From: Stenotrophomonas maltophilia
Lineage (GTDB): Bacteria > Pseudomonadota > Gammaproteobacteria > Xanthomonadales > Xanthomonadaceae
Direction: 5' to 3'
NCBI RefSeq assembly: GCF_023518235.1
Contig: NZ_CP090423.1
Location: 3,737,001 to 3,801,000, forward strand
Length of the DNA stretch: 64,000 nucleotides
A program made the position numbers and the translations under genes. A model generated the notes under the pieces. It worked only from the letters and a program-made list of their open reading frames with translations. It was not told where the DNA came from and did no database searches. Positions 28,087 to 36,322 of the stretch are shown here, one piece after another (position 1 is the stretch's first letter; each line of letters begins with the position of its first letter).

Positions 28087-28297
28087 ATTCCCCAGTGGCC
28101 AGAACCGTGACATCGGTCGGCTGTCGCAGTCTCGTCAAGACGGCATGAAACTTGCCCATGATGGCTGTCGCAGAACGGATATGAGTGGGTTCGCAATGGC
28201 CCTCAATCTGAGCAGTCGATCACGACGAAATTCGCCGGCAATGCCCTAGCCTTGGCGACGCGAGACCACCGGGGAGGTGGTCGCTCGGGGAACACGG
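28087..28297. other. Spacer upstream of the GTPase operon
   Basis: No gene is seen. It presumably holds the operon promoter. GGGGAGG at 28271-28277 and GGGGAA at 28287-28292 precede the ATG at 28298; I see no clear -35/-10 pair. Confidence 0.4.
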
Positions 28298-29269
28298 ATG
28301 GCACGCGTGCTGGTAGTGGGAACCGACATCCAGGGCGAGCACGCCCTGCTGCAGCGGCTGCGCCTGGCCTCGGCCCTGCCGGATGGCCAGATCCGTCGCA
28401 GCCAGGATCTGGATGACTGCGATCTGCTGGTCATCCGCGATACGCCCGCGCTGCGCAATGCGGCCCAGCGCATGCGCCAGCAGCGCCCGCGCCTGCACTG
28501 CTGGATCGAGGACATCGGCGGCCAGCTGCGCGACGGCGATGGCCACCAGGATGTACTCGACGATGGCGCCATCGGCCGCGCGCTGCGTGGCATGCAGCTG
28601 GCACCGGAGCCCTTGCCCATGCACACGCCTGCACCGATCCGCCTGGCCGATGGCGCGCACGCCATCACCCGCCTGCTGCGTGAGCGGCTGCCGCTGCGCC
28701 AGGGCCAGGTGCTGCTCAGCGATGCCGGTGAACCTCTGCTGCTGATGGACCTGGAGCACGACCACGGCGTGCTGCTGCAGGAACCGGCGGCGGCGCTGGT
28801 GGAGCGCCTGGCCGATGCGTTCGAGCGACTGCAGCTGGACGCGCTGACGCCGCAGCGCCAGCAGATGCTGGCGGGCAACCGGCCACGCCAGCCGCTGCGG
28901 CCGCTGTTGTGGCAGTGGGCGCAACGCAGCCGCCACTGGCAGGCGCTGGACGAACGCCTGCGCGGTGCCCCGGTGAAGCTGCTGCGCTGGCCCGACTTCC
29001 GCGTGCTCGGCCACGATCACGATGGCTTCCGCCTGTGCTCGCTGCTGCTCAAGCGTGCCTGCACGGTTGAAGAATGCGCGACGCTGCTGGAACTTCCTGC
29101 GGCGGCGGTCCGCGATTTCATCCATGCCGCCTACCTGTGCGGCTACGCCCAACTGCAGGCGGCCCCGGCCACGCCCCGCCTGATGACAGGTGGGGCTGGC
29201 ACCGGTACCGACAGCGGCCTGCTCGCCCGTCTGTGGCGGCACCTGCGCGGGAGCGAGCGCAATGCGTGA
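28298..29269 (+). CDS. Unknown first protein of a GTPase/roadblock operon
   Basis: A 323-residue soluble protein that I cannot assign to a named family. Residues 1-100 look like a Rossmann or degenerate receiver-like fold (MARVLVVGTDIQGEHALLQRL, DDCDLLVIRDTPALR). Residues 105-235 are helical. Residues about 235-290 look like a winged helix (CTVEECATLLELPAAAVRDF, then IHAAYLCGYAQL), reminiscent of the DUF742 winged helix in actinobacterial conservons. Its stop overlaps the GTPase start (ATGCGTGA), so the products are probably made together. It could be the sensor, effector or adaptor of the switch. A GTG start seven codons upstream is also possible. Confidence 0.75.
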   Translation: MARVLVVGTDIQGEHALLQRLRLASALPDGQIRRSQDLDDCDLLVIRDTPALRNAAQRMRQQRPRLHCWIEDIGGQLRDGDGHQDVLDDGAIGRALRGMQLAPEPLPMHTPAPIRLADGAHAITRLLRERLPLRQGQVLLSDAGEPLLLMDLEHDHGVLLQEPAAALVERLADAFERLQLDALTPQRQQMLAGNRPRQPLRPLLWQWAQRSRHWQALDERLRGAPVKLLRWPDFRVLGHDHDGFRLCSLLLKRACTVEECATLLELPAAAVRDFIHAAYLCGYAQLQAAPATPRLMTGGAGTGTDSGLLARLWRHLRGSERNA

Positions 29270-29810
29270 GCACAAGGTGGTGGTGCTGGGCGGAATGGGC
29301 AGTGGCAAATCAACGCTGGTGCGCAGCATCGCGGCCGGTGCGGTGATCGACACCGATGTGGCCAACAGTGACCGCCTCGGCGCTGACAAGGCATCGACGA
29401 CCGTCGCACTGGACTATGCCGACATCGATCTACCCAACGGCGAGCGGCTGCGTCTGTATGGCACGCCGGGCCAGCAGCGCTTCGATTTCCTGTGGCCGAT
29501 CCTGCTGCAGGGCGCGCGTGGCGCCGTGCTGCTGCTGGATGCGCGCCGCGCGGGCGTGGCGGCCGAACTGGAGGACTACCTGCAGGTGCTGCGCCCCTTC
29601 GCGCCGGCGCTGGCACTGGTGGTGGCCGTCACCCACCTCGACCAGGCGCCGCACGCCGCACCCGACGACTGGGCCGCACGCGCCTGCCTGGATGGGCAAC
29701 CACTGCCGCTGCTGGCCGTGGACGCCCGTGACCGCGAACAGGGGTTGCTGCTGATGGATGTGCTGATGGGTGAGATGGAAGCGCACGCGCTGGTGGCTGC
29801 GCATGGCTGA
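29262..29810 (+). CDS. Ras-like small GTPase (MglA/CvnD type)
   Basis: A 182-residue GTP-binding protein. The P-loop GGMGSGKST covers residues 10-18. A switch-I threonine lies in KASTTVALDYA (43-53), and the G3-like motif RLYGTPGQQRFDFLW (64-78) has PGQ where Ras has DTAGQ. The G4 position reads THLD (124-127) in place of NKxD. These features are shared with the MglA and conservon CvnD GTPases that switch cell polarity or signalling. It overlaps the upstream gene by 8 bp and the downstream roadblock gene by 8 bp. The G4 change suggests altered nucleotide specificity or affinity. Confidence 0.88.
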   Translation: MREHKVVVLGGMGSGKSTLVRSIAAGAVIDTDVANSDRLGADKASTTVALDYADIDLPNGERLRLYGTPGQQRFDFLWPILLQGARGAVLLLDARRAGVAAELEDYLQVLRPFAPALALVVAVTHLDQAPHAAPDDWAARACLDGQPLPLLAVDARDREQGLLLMDVLMGEMEAHALVAAHG

Positions 29811-30219
29811 CGGGCAGGTGGCGGTGCTGCCCGATGCCGGTCAGCGCGAGCGCCTGCAACCGCTGTTGCAGGATCTGCGGCAGCGGGTGGAGGGGGTACG
29901 CACGGTGGTGCTGGCCAGCGTGGATGGCTTCGCCCTGGTCAGCGCCGGCGCCGAAGGACGCGGCGAACGGCTGGCGGCGATGACCAGCGCGATGCTGGCG
30001 CTGGCCGCAGCAGTGGGGCGGGAACTGGTGCTGGGTGATCTGCAGACGCTGATGCTGGAGGCCGCCGGCGGCAAGGTGTTGATGCTGGCCATCCAGGCCG
30101 AAGGGCGCGCACCGCTGCTGCTGATGGCGGCCTGCGACCAGCGCAGCGTGATCGGCCAGGTGCTGTGGCAGAGCAGGGAATGTGGCCAGGCGATCCTGGC
30201 CGAACTCGGCGGAGCGTGA
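29803..30219 (+). CDS. Roadblock/LC7 domain protein (first copy)
   Basis: A 138-residue protein with the roadblock fold: LQDLRQRVEGVRTVVLASVDGFALVSAGAE at 23-52, then a long helix and LMLEAAGGKVLMLAIQAEGRAPLLLMAACD. Roadblock proteins dimerise and act as GAPs or co-regulators of MglA-type GTPases. It begins inside the GTPase gene (ATGGCTGA overlap), so it is the probable direct partner of that GTPase. A second, dissimilar roadblock gene follows after 52 bp. Confidence 0.85.
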   Translation: MADGQVAVLPDAGQRERLQPLLQDLRQRVEGVRTVVLASVDGFALVSAGAEGRGERLAAMTSAMLALAAAVGRELVLGDLQTLMLEAAGGKVLMLAIQAEGRAPLLLMAACDQRSVIGQVLWQSRECGQAILAELGGA

Positions 30220-30271
30220 GCCCATCCGCAGGGGACCGAGGGGCTCGAACCAACATTGAGAGGGGAGCGAC

Positions 30272-30631
30272 GTGGCTGGATTGACTGAATCGTTGAACGC
30301 ACTGATGGGCATCGACGGCGCGCAGGCAGTGGCGCTGGTCGACTACGAAAGTGGCATGCTGCTGGGCGAAGCCGGCACCGGCATGGACATGGAAGTGGCC
30401 GCCGCCGGCAACACCGAAGTGATCCGCGCCAAGATGAAGACCGCCGCATCGCTGAACCTCAACGACACCATCGAGGACATCCTCATTTCGCTGGGCAAGG
30501 CGTATCACATCATGCGCCCAGTGGCGAAGAAGAAGGGCCTGTTCTTCTACATCGTGCTGGACCGGACCAAGTCCAACCTGGCGCTTGCGCGGCGCAAGGT
30601 GCAGGACGTCGAGGCGGAACTGGCGATCTGA
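30272..30631 (+). CDS. Roadblock/LC7 domain protein (second copy)
   Basis: A 119-residue protein starting at GTG with AGGGGAG five nt upstream. It has the roadblock pattern LMGIDGAQAVALVDYESGMLLGEAG, followed by KMKTAASLNLNDTIEDILISLGKAYHIMRPVAKKKGLFFYIVLD. It is clearly diverged from the first copy. Its own strong ribosome site suggests a higher expression level, so it may be the more abundant partner. It ends the operon; a GTAG palindrome follows. Confidence 0.85.
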   Translation: MAGLTESLNALMGIDGAQAVALVDYESGMLLGEAGTGMDMEVAAAGNTEVIRAKMKTAASLNLNDTIEDILISLGKAYHIMRPVAKKKGLFFYIVLDRTKSNLALARRKVQDVEAELAI

Positions 30632-30644
30632 ATCACCGACGTCT

Positions 30645-30666
30645 GTAGCGTCGAGCTCGCTCGACG
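30645..30666. repeat. GTAG hairpin (CGTCGAG/CTCGACG)
   Basis: GTAG, then CGTCGAG, CTCG, CTCGACG. It belongs to the GTCGAGC-type hairpins seen at 30680-30738 and 31617-31679. Confidence 0.65.
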
Positions 30667-30679
30667 GCTTTGGCTCCCC

Positions 30680-30738
30680 GTAGAGTCGAGCTTGCTCGAC
30701 TGCTTCCACATGGCGCAGTCGAGCAAGCTCGACTCTAC
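30680..30738. repeat. SMAG-type palindrome with GTCGAGC arms
   Basis: A 23-bp perfect inverted repeat (30680-30702 and 30716-30738) bounded by GTAG and CTAC. Each arm itself contains the palindrome GTCGAGC-GCTCGAC. It lies just 3' of the KilA-N gene on the other strand. Confidence 0.85.
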
Positions 30739-30777
30739 GGGAGCGTCAGCGGCTGCTGGGCCCGCGCGACGCCACCC

Positions 30778-31524
30778 TCACGGTGCCGGAAGCAGCAGCG
30801 TGGTCACGAATGAAAGCGCCTTGCTGTCGCGCGCGGCAAAATAGGCAGGCGCTTTTTCCGGCAGCCATACTTCGTTGAAGTGGCGGCGGAAGTCCTCGTA
30901 GAACTCGTTGGGATACAGCTTGGCCGGCACCGTGCGCCCATCCGGGTAGGTGTGGTCATAGGTGGGCAGTGCGTTGGTGTCGACGCCCCGCTGGTCCCTC
31001 AGCCACTTGCAGAACAGGCGTCCTTCGGAGATGTCCGGCACCAGCGCCTGCGGCAGGGTGTAACCGGCGTCTTCAAGCGGCGCGATCAGATTCAACGTCA
31101 GCTCATTGAGCATCGAGAAATGGGTGTACGGCACCTTGGCCCGGTTCTGCAGGTAGCGCTCGATATGCGCGGGCATCACCGCGTTGGCACGCCCCTGCTG
31201 CCATTCCACCACCCACTGCGCAACCTTCACCGAGAACTTGCGCGACAGCCACTGGCCCAGGTTGATGGCCAGGTAGGGATGGATCCAGGTGCCCTGCAGG
31301 GTCGGTTTGCCACCGGAGACCACGTGGATCAGTTCGTGCTCGGCCAACCCGGTCTGGACGGTCAGCTCGTGCAGGAACTCCTCCGTCGATTTCAATGCCC
31401 GGTAGTCCGACCAGCGCTTGTTGACGGACTGGCACAGCGCGGTGGCGCTGATGTAGCCGTCACGGGCGCGCTGCGGGATCACGGTGCCTTCCTCCATGCG
31501 TGGGATCAGGGTCATTTGCTGCAT
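30778..31524 (-). CDS. KilA-N domain protein (phage-type)
   Basis: A 248-residue protein with an N-terminal KilA-N domain (about 15-105): RDGYISATALCQSVNKRWSDY, then SGGKPTLQGTWIHPYLAINL and WLSRKFSVKVAQWVVEW. KilA-N is a DNA-binding domain typical of phage and large DNA virus proteins. The C-terminal half (110-248) has no domain I recognise. It starts at ATG 31524 with GAGGTGAC upstream. It is a single gene with no phage neighbours, bracketed by GTCGAGC-type hairpins on both sides, which suggests an isolated acquisition. The function in the host is unknown. Confidence 0.85.
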   Translation of the reverse strand: MQQMTLIPRMEEGTVIPQRARDGYISATALCQSVNKRWSDYRALKSTEEFLHELTVQTGLAEHELIHVVSGGKPTLQGTWIHPYLAINLGQWLSRKFSVKVAQWVVEWQQGRANAVMPAHIERYLQNRAKVPYTHFSMLNELTLNLIAPLEDAGYTLPQALVPDISEGRLFCKWLRDQRGVDTNALPTYDHTYPDGRTVPAKLYPNEFYEDFRRHFNEVWLPEKAPAYFAARDSKALSFVTTLLLPAP

Positions 31525-31616
31525 GCGTCACCTCGTGCCGTTGTGGGCCTGAAAGGGTAGGCAACGCCGTGGCCCCGGGTCTGTAGGAATCGTTGTGTTT
31601 TTCATGGCAAGCCGGC

Positions 31617-31679
31617 GTAGCGTCGAGCAAGCTCGACGCTACGGGAGGCCAAGAAGCCGTCGAGCAAGCTCGACGCTAC
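31617..31679. repeat. Two GTAG/CTAC hairpins with GTCGAGC arms
   Basis: The first hairpin is 31617-31642 (GTAGCGTCGAGC, AA, GCTCGACGCTAC). The second, at 31659-31679, has CGTCGAGC paired with GCTCGACG and ends CTAC. They share arms with the palindromes on the other side of the KilA-N gene. Confidence 0.8.
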
Positions 31680-31734
31680 ACAAGCCACCCCACGGCGGCG
31701 TATGGTGGATGCCCGTCCTCCTGCCGAGCCGTGC

Positions 31735-33465
31735 ATGTCCCAGCCTGACATTGCCGCCGACCTGGCACCGCGCATTGCGGTGGCCATCGCCGATGGATTC
31801 GAGGATTACCACGCCCGCTTCGCAACCATTACCGCGCGTGCACGCCAGCGCTTCGAACAGCGTGACTGGGCCGGCGCGCGCCAGGACGCGGTCGAGCGCA
31901 TCGCGTTGTACGACCTGTGCATCGCCGGACAGATGGATGCCCTGCGCCGCCTGGCCGGCGAGCGGGTGGGTGAGCGCGCGCTGTGGCTGCAGGTGCATGC
32001 ACGTTACAGCGCGCTGCTGCAGGGGCTGATCGACGCCGAGTTGTACAAGACCTACTACAACACGCTGTCGCGTCGCCTGTTCGCCACCCGCGGCGTGGAC
32101 CCGGCGCTGGAGTTCATCGCCTTCGATGTCGAGCCGTCCGATGCGATCACCCACCCGGTTGCGCGGCATACCTATGCCGTTTCGCCAACGCGTCCAGTGG
32201 AAGCCCTGCAGCGGGTGCTGGCCGACTACCGCTTCGACATCCCCTATGTGCACCAGCTGCGCTGCGCAGCGGCGATCGTGGTGCGTCTGCAGGATGATCT
32301 CGCACACTGGGGCGATACACCGGTGCGCAGCATTGAACTGCTCGACACGGTGTTCTATCGCGAGCGTCGCGCCTACCTGGTCGGTCGTGTGTTTGGCGAG
32401 CACCGCTTCTCGCCCTGCGTGATCGCCCTGGTCAACGATGAGCGTGGCCTGCGTGCCGACGCGGTGCTGACCCGACGCCGCGATGTCGCCCACCTGTTCG
32501 GTGTGTCACGCAGCTACTTCCAGGCCGACCTGGCCACGGTCGGTGACGCGGTGGTGTTCCTGCGCAGCCTGCTGCCGGGCAAGCCCATCGACGAGATCTA
32601 CACGGTGCTGGGGCGTGCCAAGCAGGGCAAGACCGAGCGCTACCGCACCTTCTTCCGCCACTTCAACGAGCATCCGCAGGAGCGCCTGGTGCCTGCCGAA
32701 GGCACCCCGGGCATGGTCATGGCAGTGTTCACCCTGCCCAGCTACCCGCTGGTGTTCAAGCTGATCCGTGACCGTTTCGCGTGGCCAAAGGCCATGTCGC
32801 GCCAGCAAGTGGAAGAGAAGTACGCACTGGTGTTCAACCTGGATCGCGTCGGCCGCCTGCTCGACGCGCAGCCGTACCGGCATCTGCGCTTCCCGCGTGC
32901 GCGCTTCGCGCCGGCGCTGCTGGATGAACTGCTGCAGCAATGCGCGCAGAGCGTCCGCCTCGATGGCGATGAGGTGGAGATCGCGCTGTGCTACGTGCAG
33001 CGCCGGTTCCGTCCGTTGAACCTGTACCTGCGCGAGCAGGGGGCGGAGGCGGTGCGGGCGGCGGTGCTCGACTACGCGCAGGCGATCACCGACATGGCGC
33101 GTAACAACATCTTCCCCGGCGACATGCTGCCGAAGAACTTCGGTGTGTCGCGGCATGGCCGTGCCGTGTTCTACGACTACGATGAACTGTGCCTGGTCAG
33201 TGACTGCGTGTTCCGCGCCTGGCCACAGCCGCGCACGCCCGAAGAGGCGCTGGCCGACGAACCCTGGTTCCACGTGGGCGCGCGCGATGTGTTCCCCGAG
33301 CGCTTCGGCCCGTTCATGGGCCTGCCTGCCGGCGAGCTGGCCGCCGTGCGCGAGCACTATCGGCATCTGTTCGATCCGGCGTGGTGGCAAGGGCTGCAGG
33401 AACGCTTCGCGCGGGGCGATTATCCCGACACGCCGCCCTATGCGGCCAGCCACCGCCTGGCGTGA
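31735..33465 (+). CDS. aceK: Isocitrate dehydrogenase kinase/phosphatase AceK
   Basis: A 576-residue protein, close to the 578 of E. coli AceK. It contains the regulatory helical N-domain (1-310), then the kinase domain with [25 protein letters not shown] and the [29 protein letters not shown] region, which carries the metal and catalytic residues. AceK phosphorylates and dephosphorylates dimeric isocitrate dehydrogenase to steer carbon into the glyoxylate shunt. The glyoxylate genes aceBA are not adjacent. Start at ATG 31735; an upstream start in the same frame adds 11 residues. It is convergent with the GGDEF gene, 30 bp away. Confidence 0.95.
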   Translation: MSQPDIAADLAPRIAVAIADGFEDYHARFATITARARQRFEQRDWAGARQDAVERIALYDLCIAGQMDALRRLAGERVGERALWLQVHARYSALLQGLIDAELYKTYYNTLSRRLFATRGVDPALEFIAFDVEPSDAITHPVARHTYAVSPTRPVEALQRVLADYRFDIPYVHQLRCAAAIVVRLQDDLAHWGDTPVRSIELLDTVFYRERRAYLVGRVFGEHRFSPCVIALVNDERGLRADAVLTRRRDVAHLFGVSRSYFQADLATVGDAVVFLRSLLPGKPIDEIYTVLGRAKQGKTERYRTFFRHFNEHPQERLVPAEGTPGMVMAVFTLPSYPLVFKLIRDRFAWPKAMSRQQVEEKYALVFNLDRVGRLLDAQPYRHLRFPRARFAPALLDELLQQCAQSVRLDGDEVEIALCYVQRRFRPLNLYLREQGAEAVRAAVLDYAQAITDMARNNIFPGDMLPKNFGVSRHGRAVFYDYDELCLVSDCVFRAWPQPRTPEEALADEPWFHVGARDVFPERFGPFMGLPAGELAAVREHYRHLFDPAWWQGLQERFARGDYPDTPPYAASHRLA

Positions 33466-33495
33466 TCGCCGTCGGCGCAGACCGCCGTCGTCGTT

Positions 33496-35070
33496 TCAGT
33501 CCGCGTACGGGTACACCACCACCCGGTTGCGGCCCTGCTCCTTGGCCATGTACAGGGCCTTGTCGGCCAGCCGCAGCGCCTGCTCGGCATCGACGTGGAA
33601 GCTGGGGAAATGGGCCACGCCCAGCGAGACCGTGATGCTGCCGACCGCTGCGAACGGATGATCGGCAATATGCTGGCGCAGGCGTTCGGCGGCCTGCCGT
33701 GCCTGCTCGACCCCGATGCCGGGCAGCAGCAGCAGGAATTCCTCGCCGCCGGCGCGGCACAGGAAATCGCTGTCGCGCGAATAGCGGCGCATCTGGTCGG
33801 CGATGTGGACGATGGCCGCATCGCCGACGTCGTGGCCATGGCCATCGTTGATCGCCTTGAAGCGGTCGATGTCCAGCGCCAGGATCGCGAAGGGGATGCC
33901 CTGCACCTGCAACGCATCCAGTGCCTGCTGCAGGCCGCGGCGGTTAAGCAGCCCGGTCAGCGGGTCGGTGCGGTTGGCGCGGTTGAGCGTGCCGATGCGA
34001 TCCTGCAGCGCATTGAAGCTGTGCAGCACCGCGTGCTTGAGCTGGGCCACCTCGAAGTACCAGGCGCGGATGCCACTGACGTGGTTGATCGCGTTGCCGG
34101 TGTCCTCGCCCTCCTGCACATTGCGCGCCAGTTGCCACAACGGCAGCGAGATGCGGCGGGCAAACCACCAGGTGATCAGCAGCGACAGAAGTCCCAGCGG
34201 GATCGCGTTCCAGATCACCGCGGTCATCAGCCGCGACAGCGGCTGCAGCGTCGCCTCGGTCGGGCGCTGGGCAATGATGCCCCAGCCGGTGGCGGTGACC
34301 GGCGCGTAGCCGGCCAGCATCGCCACGCCCAGATGATTGCGTACCTGCTGCGCGCCGCGCTCGCCGCGCATCACCGCTTTCACTGCCGGGTTGCCGACCA
34401 CGTAGTCGCCCACCCGCTTGCCATCGGCGTGGTACAGCAGGCGCCCGTGGCGGTCGACCACGTACAGGTAGGACCCATCGCGGTAGTAGTGCTTGCCCAG
34501 CAGCGTGTGCAGCGCACTGCGCTGGCGCAGGTACAGCGTGCCGCTGACATAGCCGCGGTAGCGTCCCTGGCGGTCGAAGATCGGATGTGACAGGGAAACC
34601 AGCAGCTTGCCGGTGGCCGACTGGTACGGATCGCTGATCATCGGCTGGCGCGCCGCCAGGGCCGCATTGTTGCCGACGCTGTGCAGGATTTCGCCCTGCA
34701 ACTGCAGCGTCTGCGGCGAGGTGGCGATCACCAGGCCATCGTCATCGACCACCAGCGAGGAGTTGAAGCTGTTGGTCTGCAGCTGCAGGCGGCTGGCCTC
34801 GTCCTGGGCCTGGGCCGGGTCGAGATCGCTCTGGCCCAGCCGGGTCGCGGCGTAGGCCAGTTCCTGCTGGGCCCCCAGCAGGAAGTTCTGGGTGGTCTCG
34901 GCCAGCTTGGTGGCGTAGACGCGGTTGGCTTCCAGGGTATTGCCGACCAGCTGGTCGCGCTGCACGCGGTAGCTGGCCAGCAACGTGTTGGCCAGGGCGA
35001 TGATGGCGCTGAGCAGGGCCAGGGCAAGGATCAGCTTGCCCAGGTTGAGGCGGGGCGAAATCAGGCGCAT
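33496..35070 (-). CDS. Membrane diguanylate cyclase with periplasmic Cache-like sensor
   Basis: A 524-residue protein. One N-terminal helix (10-32) leads to a periplasmic double-Cache sensor region (about 40-280), then a second helix (about 285-305), a HAMP-like linker and a GGDEF domain (about 365-520). The active site reads GGEEF (441-445). Five residues upstream is an intact RxxD inhibitory site (Arg432-Asp435), so the enzyme should be active and product-inhibited. Cache domains bind small molecules such as amino acids and carboxylates. It sits between aceK (convergent) and the cupin gene on the same strand; no operon link is evident. Confidence 0.92.
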   Translation of the reverse strand: MRLISPRLNLGKLILALALLSAIIALANTLLASYRVQRDQLVGNTLEANRVYATKLAETTQNFLLGAQQELAYAATRLGQSDLDPAQAQDEASRLQLQTNSFNSSLVVDDDGLVIATSPQTLQLQGEILHSVGNNAALAARQPMISDPYQSATGKLLVSLSHPIFDRQGRYRGYVSGTLYLRQRSALHTLLGKHYYRDGSYLYVVDRHGRLLYHADGKRVGDYVVGNPAVKAVMRGERGAQQVRNHLGVAMLAGYAPVTATGWGIIAQRPTEATLQPLSRLMTAVIWNAIPLGLLSLLITWWFARRISLPLWQLARNVQEGEDTGNAINHVSGIRAWYFEVAQLKHAVLHSFNALQDRIGTLNRANRTDPLTGLLNRRGLQQALDALQVQGIPFAILALDIDRFKAINDGHGHDVGDAAIVHIADQMRRYSRDSDFLCRAGGEEFLLLLPGIGVEQARQAAERLRQHIADHPFAAVGSITVSLGVAHFPSFHVDAEQALRLADKALYMAKEQGRNRVVVYPYAD

Positions 35071-35183
35071 GCAGAGCTACATGAAGCGAAGGGCGTGCAG
35101 CGCCGGCGGGCGCCGCCGGGTGCGGGGCTGCATTATCGCCACAAACGCAACCGCTGCGGGTGAAGCAGAGGCCGCTGCCCGGC

Positions 35184-36200
35184 TCAGCGCTGCAGGCGTT
35201 GGCGCAGGGTCTGCCGGATCTGCGTGGCACTGTCGGCTGTCAGCGGGGCCAGCACGCCCTGTACCTGCGCTGGAATGTGTGCGCTGGTCGACAGATCGGC
35301 ATCGAACACGTAGTGATTGAACAGGACGCGCCACTGCGCGCGCTGGGCCTCGGGGAGGTCGCGCAGCGCCAGGATCGACAGCATCAACGCGTTCATCGGC
35401 GAATCCATCCATGCCGGTACCGGCCGCCACCAGCTGTTGACCAGCACGTTGAACGCCTCCAGCCCCTCCATGTGGTGCCACCACAGCGAGGGGATGTAGA
35501 CGGCGTCGCCCGGCGCCAGTTCGGCCACCTGCGCCTGCGCCAACGCCTGGCGGAAGCGTGGAAAGCGCTCGAAGTCCGGTGCGTGGAAGTCAACCAGGCT
35601 GATCGGCTGCCCCGCCGGGGTGAAGTCCAGTGGACCGATGTACAGGTTGCGCACCTGTTCGGGAGCGAACAGGGTGACGCGGCGGCGTCCGGCCGCCACG
35701 CAGGCCAGGTTGTCCGGCACATCCTGATGGGCGGCAATGCGCGAGCGGTTTCCGATCCAGATGCTGGTGAGCGGGTCGGTCACCCCCAGCTGCAGCCCGT
35801 TGCTGGCGGAGAAGCCGGGCAGGAAGCTGTCCAGCGTGGTCGAGGCCACGTAGATGGACGGCGGCGAGGCCACCGCGGCGTACTTCAGCAGGGTCGCCAG
35901 CAGCACTTTCAGCGGGACCTGCTCGCGGCGGAAATTGAAACCGCTCATGTCTTCGTTGTAGAACAGCCGGCCGCCCGCCTCGGGCGCCGCGGTGGTCGCC
36001 GTGACCGGCATCTGGCCGTGGTCGAAGTGGGCCAGGTGGGCCGCCACGGCGGCAGGAGACACGCGCGCGGCCGCCACCACCGGCCAGTGCGAGACCAGCC
36101 CGCGTATCACCCGGGGCGTGGTCCACCCGGGCAGCTGCGCGGCCAGATCCGCCGGATCTAGGCCGGTCACTTCTTCGATGGGACGGGGAGCAGGAAGCAT
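35184..36200 (-). CDS. Cupin-like (cupin_8/JmjC-type) protein
   Basis: A 338-residue protein of the cupin_8 group. It contains WIGNRSRIAAHQDVPDNLACV (iron-ligand-like HxD at His-Gln-Asp, about 162-164), RRVTLFAPEQVRNLYIGPLD and the second cupin strand GDAVYIPSLWWHHME (distal His). The fold is that of Fe(II)/2-oxoglutarate hydroxylases. Such genes are often found with Xanthomonas/Caulobacter-type TonB receptors for plant carbohydrates. It lies 122 bp after the TonB receptor on the same strand and could be co-transcribed with it. The substrate is unknown. Confidence 0.85.
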   Translation of the reverse strand: MLPAPRPIEEVTGLDPADLAAQLPGWTTPRVIRGLVSHWPVVAAARVSPAAVAAHLAHFDHGQMPVTATTAAPEAGGRLFYNEDMSGFNFRREQVPLKVLLATLLKYAAVASPPSIYVASTTLDSFLPGFSASNGLQLGVTDPLTSIWIGNRSRIAAHQDVPDNLACVAAGRRRVTLFAPEQVRNLYIGPLDFTPAGQPISLVDFHAPDFERFPRFRQALAQAQVAELAPGDAVYIPSLWWHHMEGLEAFNVLVNSWWRPVPAWMDSPMNALMLSILALRDLPEAQRAQWRVLFNHYVFDADLSTSAHIPAQVQGVLAPLTADSATQIRQTLRQRLQR

Positions 36201-36322
36201 GCGTGGACATCCAGCAGGGCAGGGAGCGCCGGGCCCACGCCCGGCCGCTGTCGGTGCCGCCATCATGCACCTGCGCCGGCCGCGCCGCGTGTGCGCGCGG
36301 CGCGGCAGGGCCCGCAGCGGGA

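Noticed and set aside
30778..31524. KilA-N gene as part of a prophage
   Set aside because: No integrase, structural, lysis or other phage gene occurs on either side; the neighbours are ordinary chromosomal genes.
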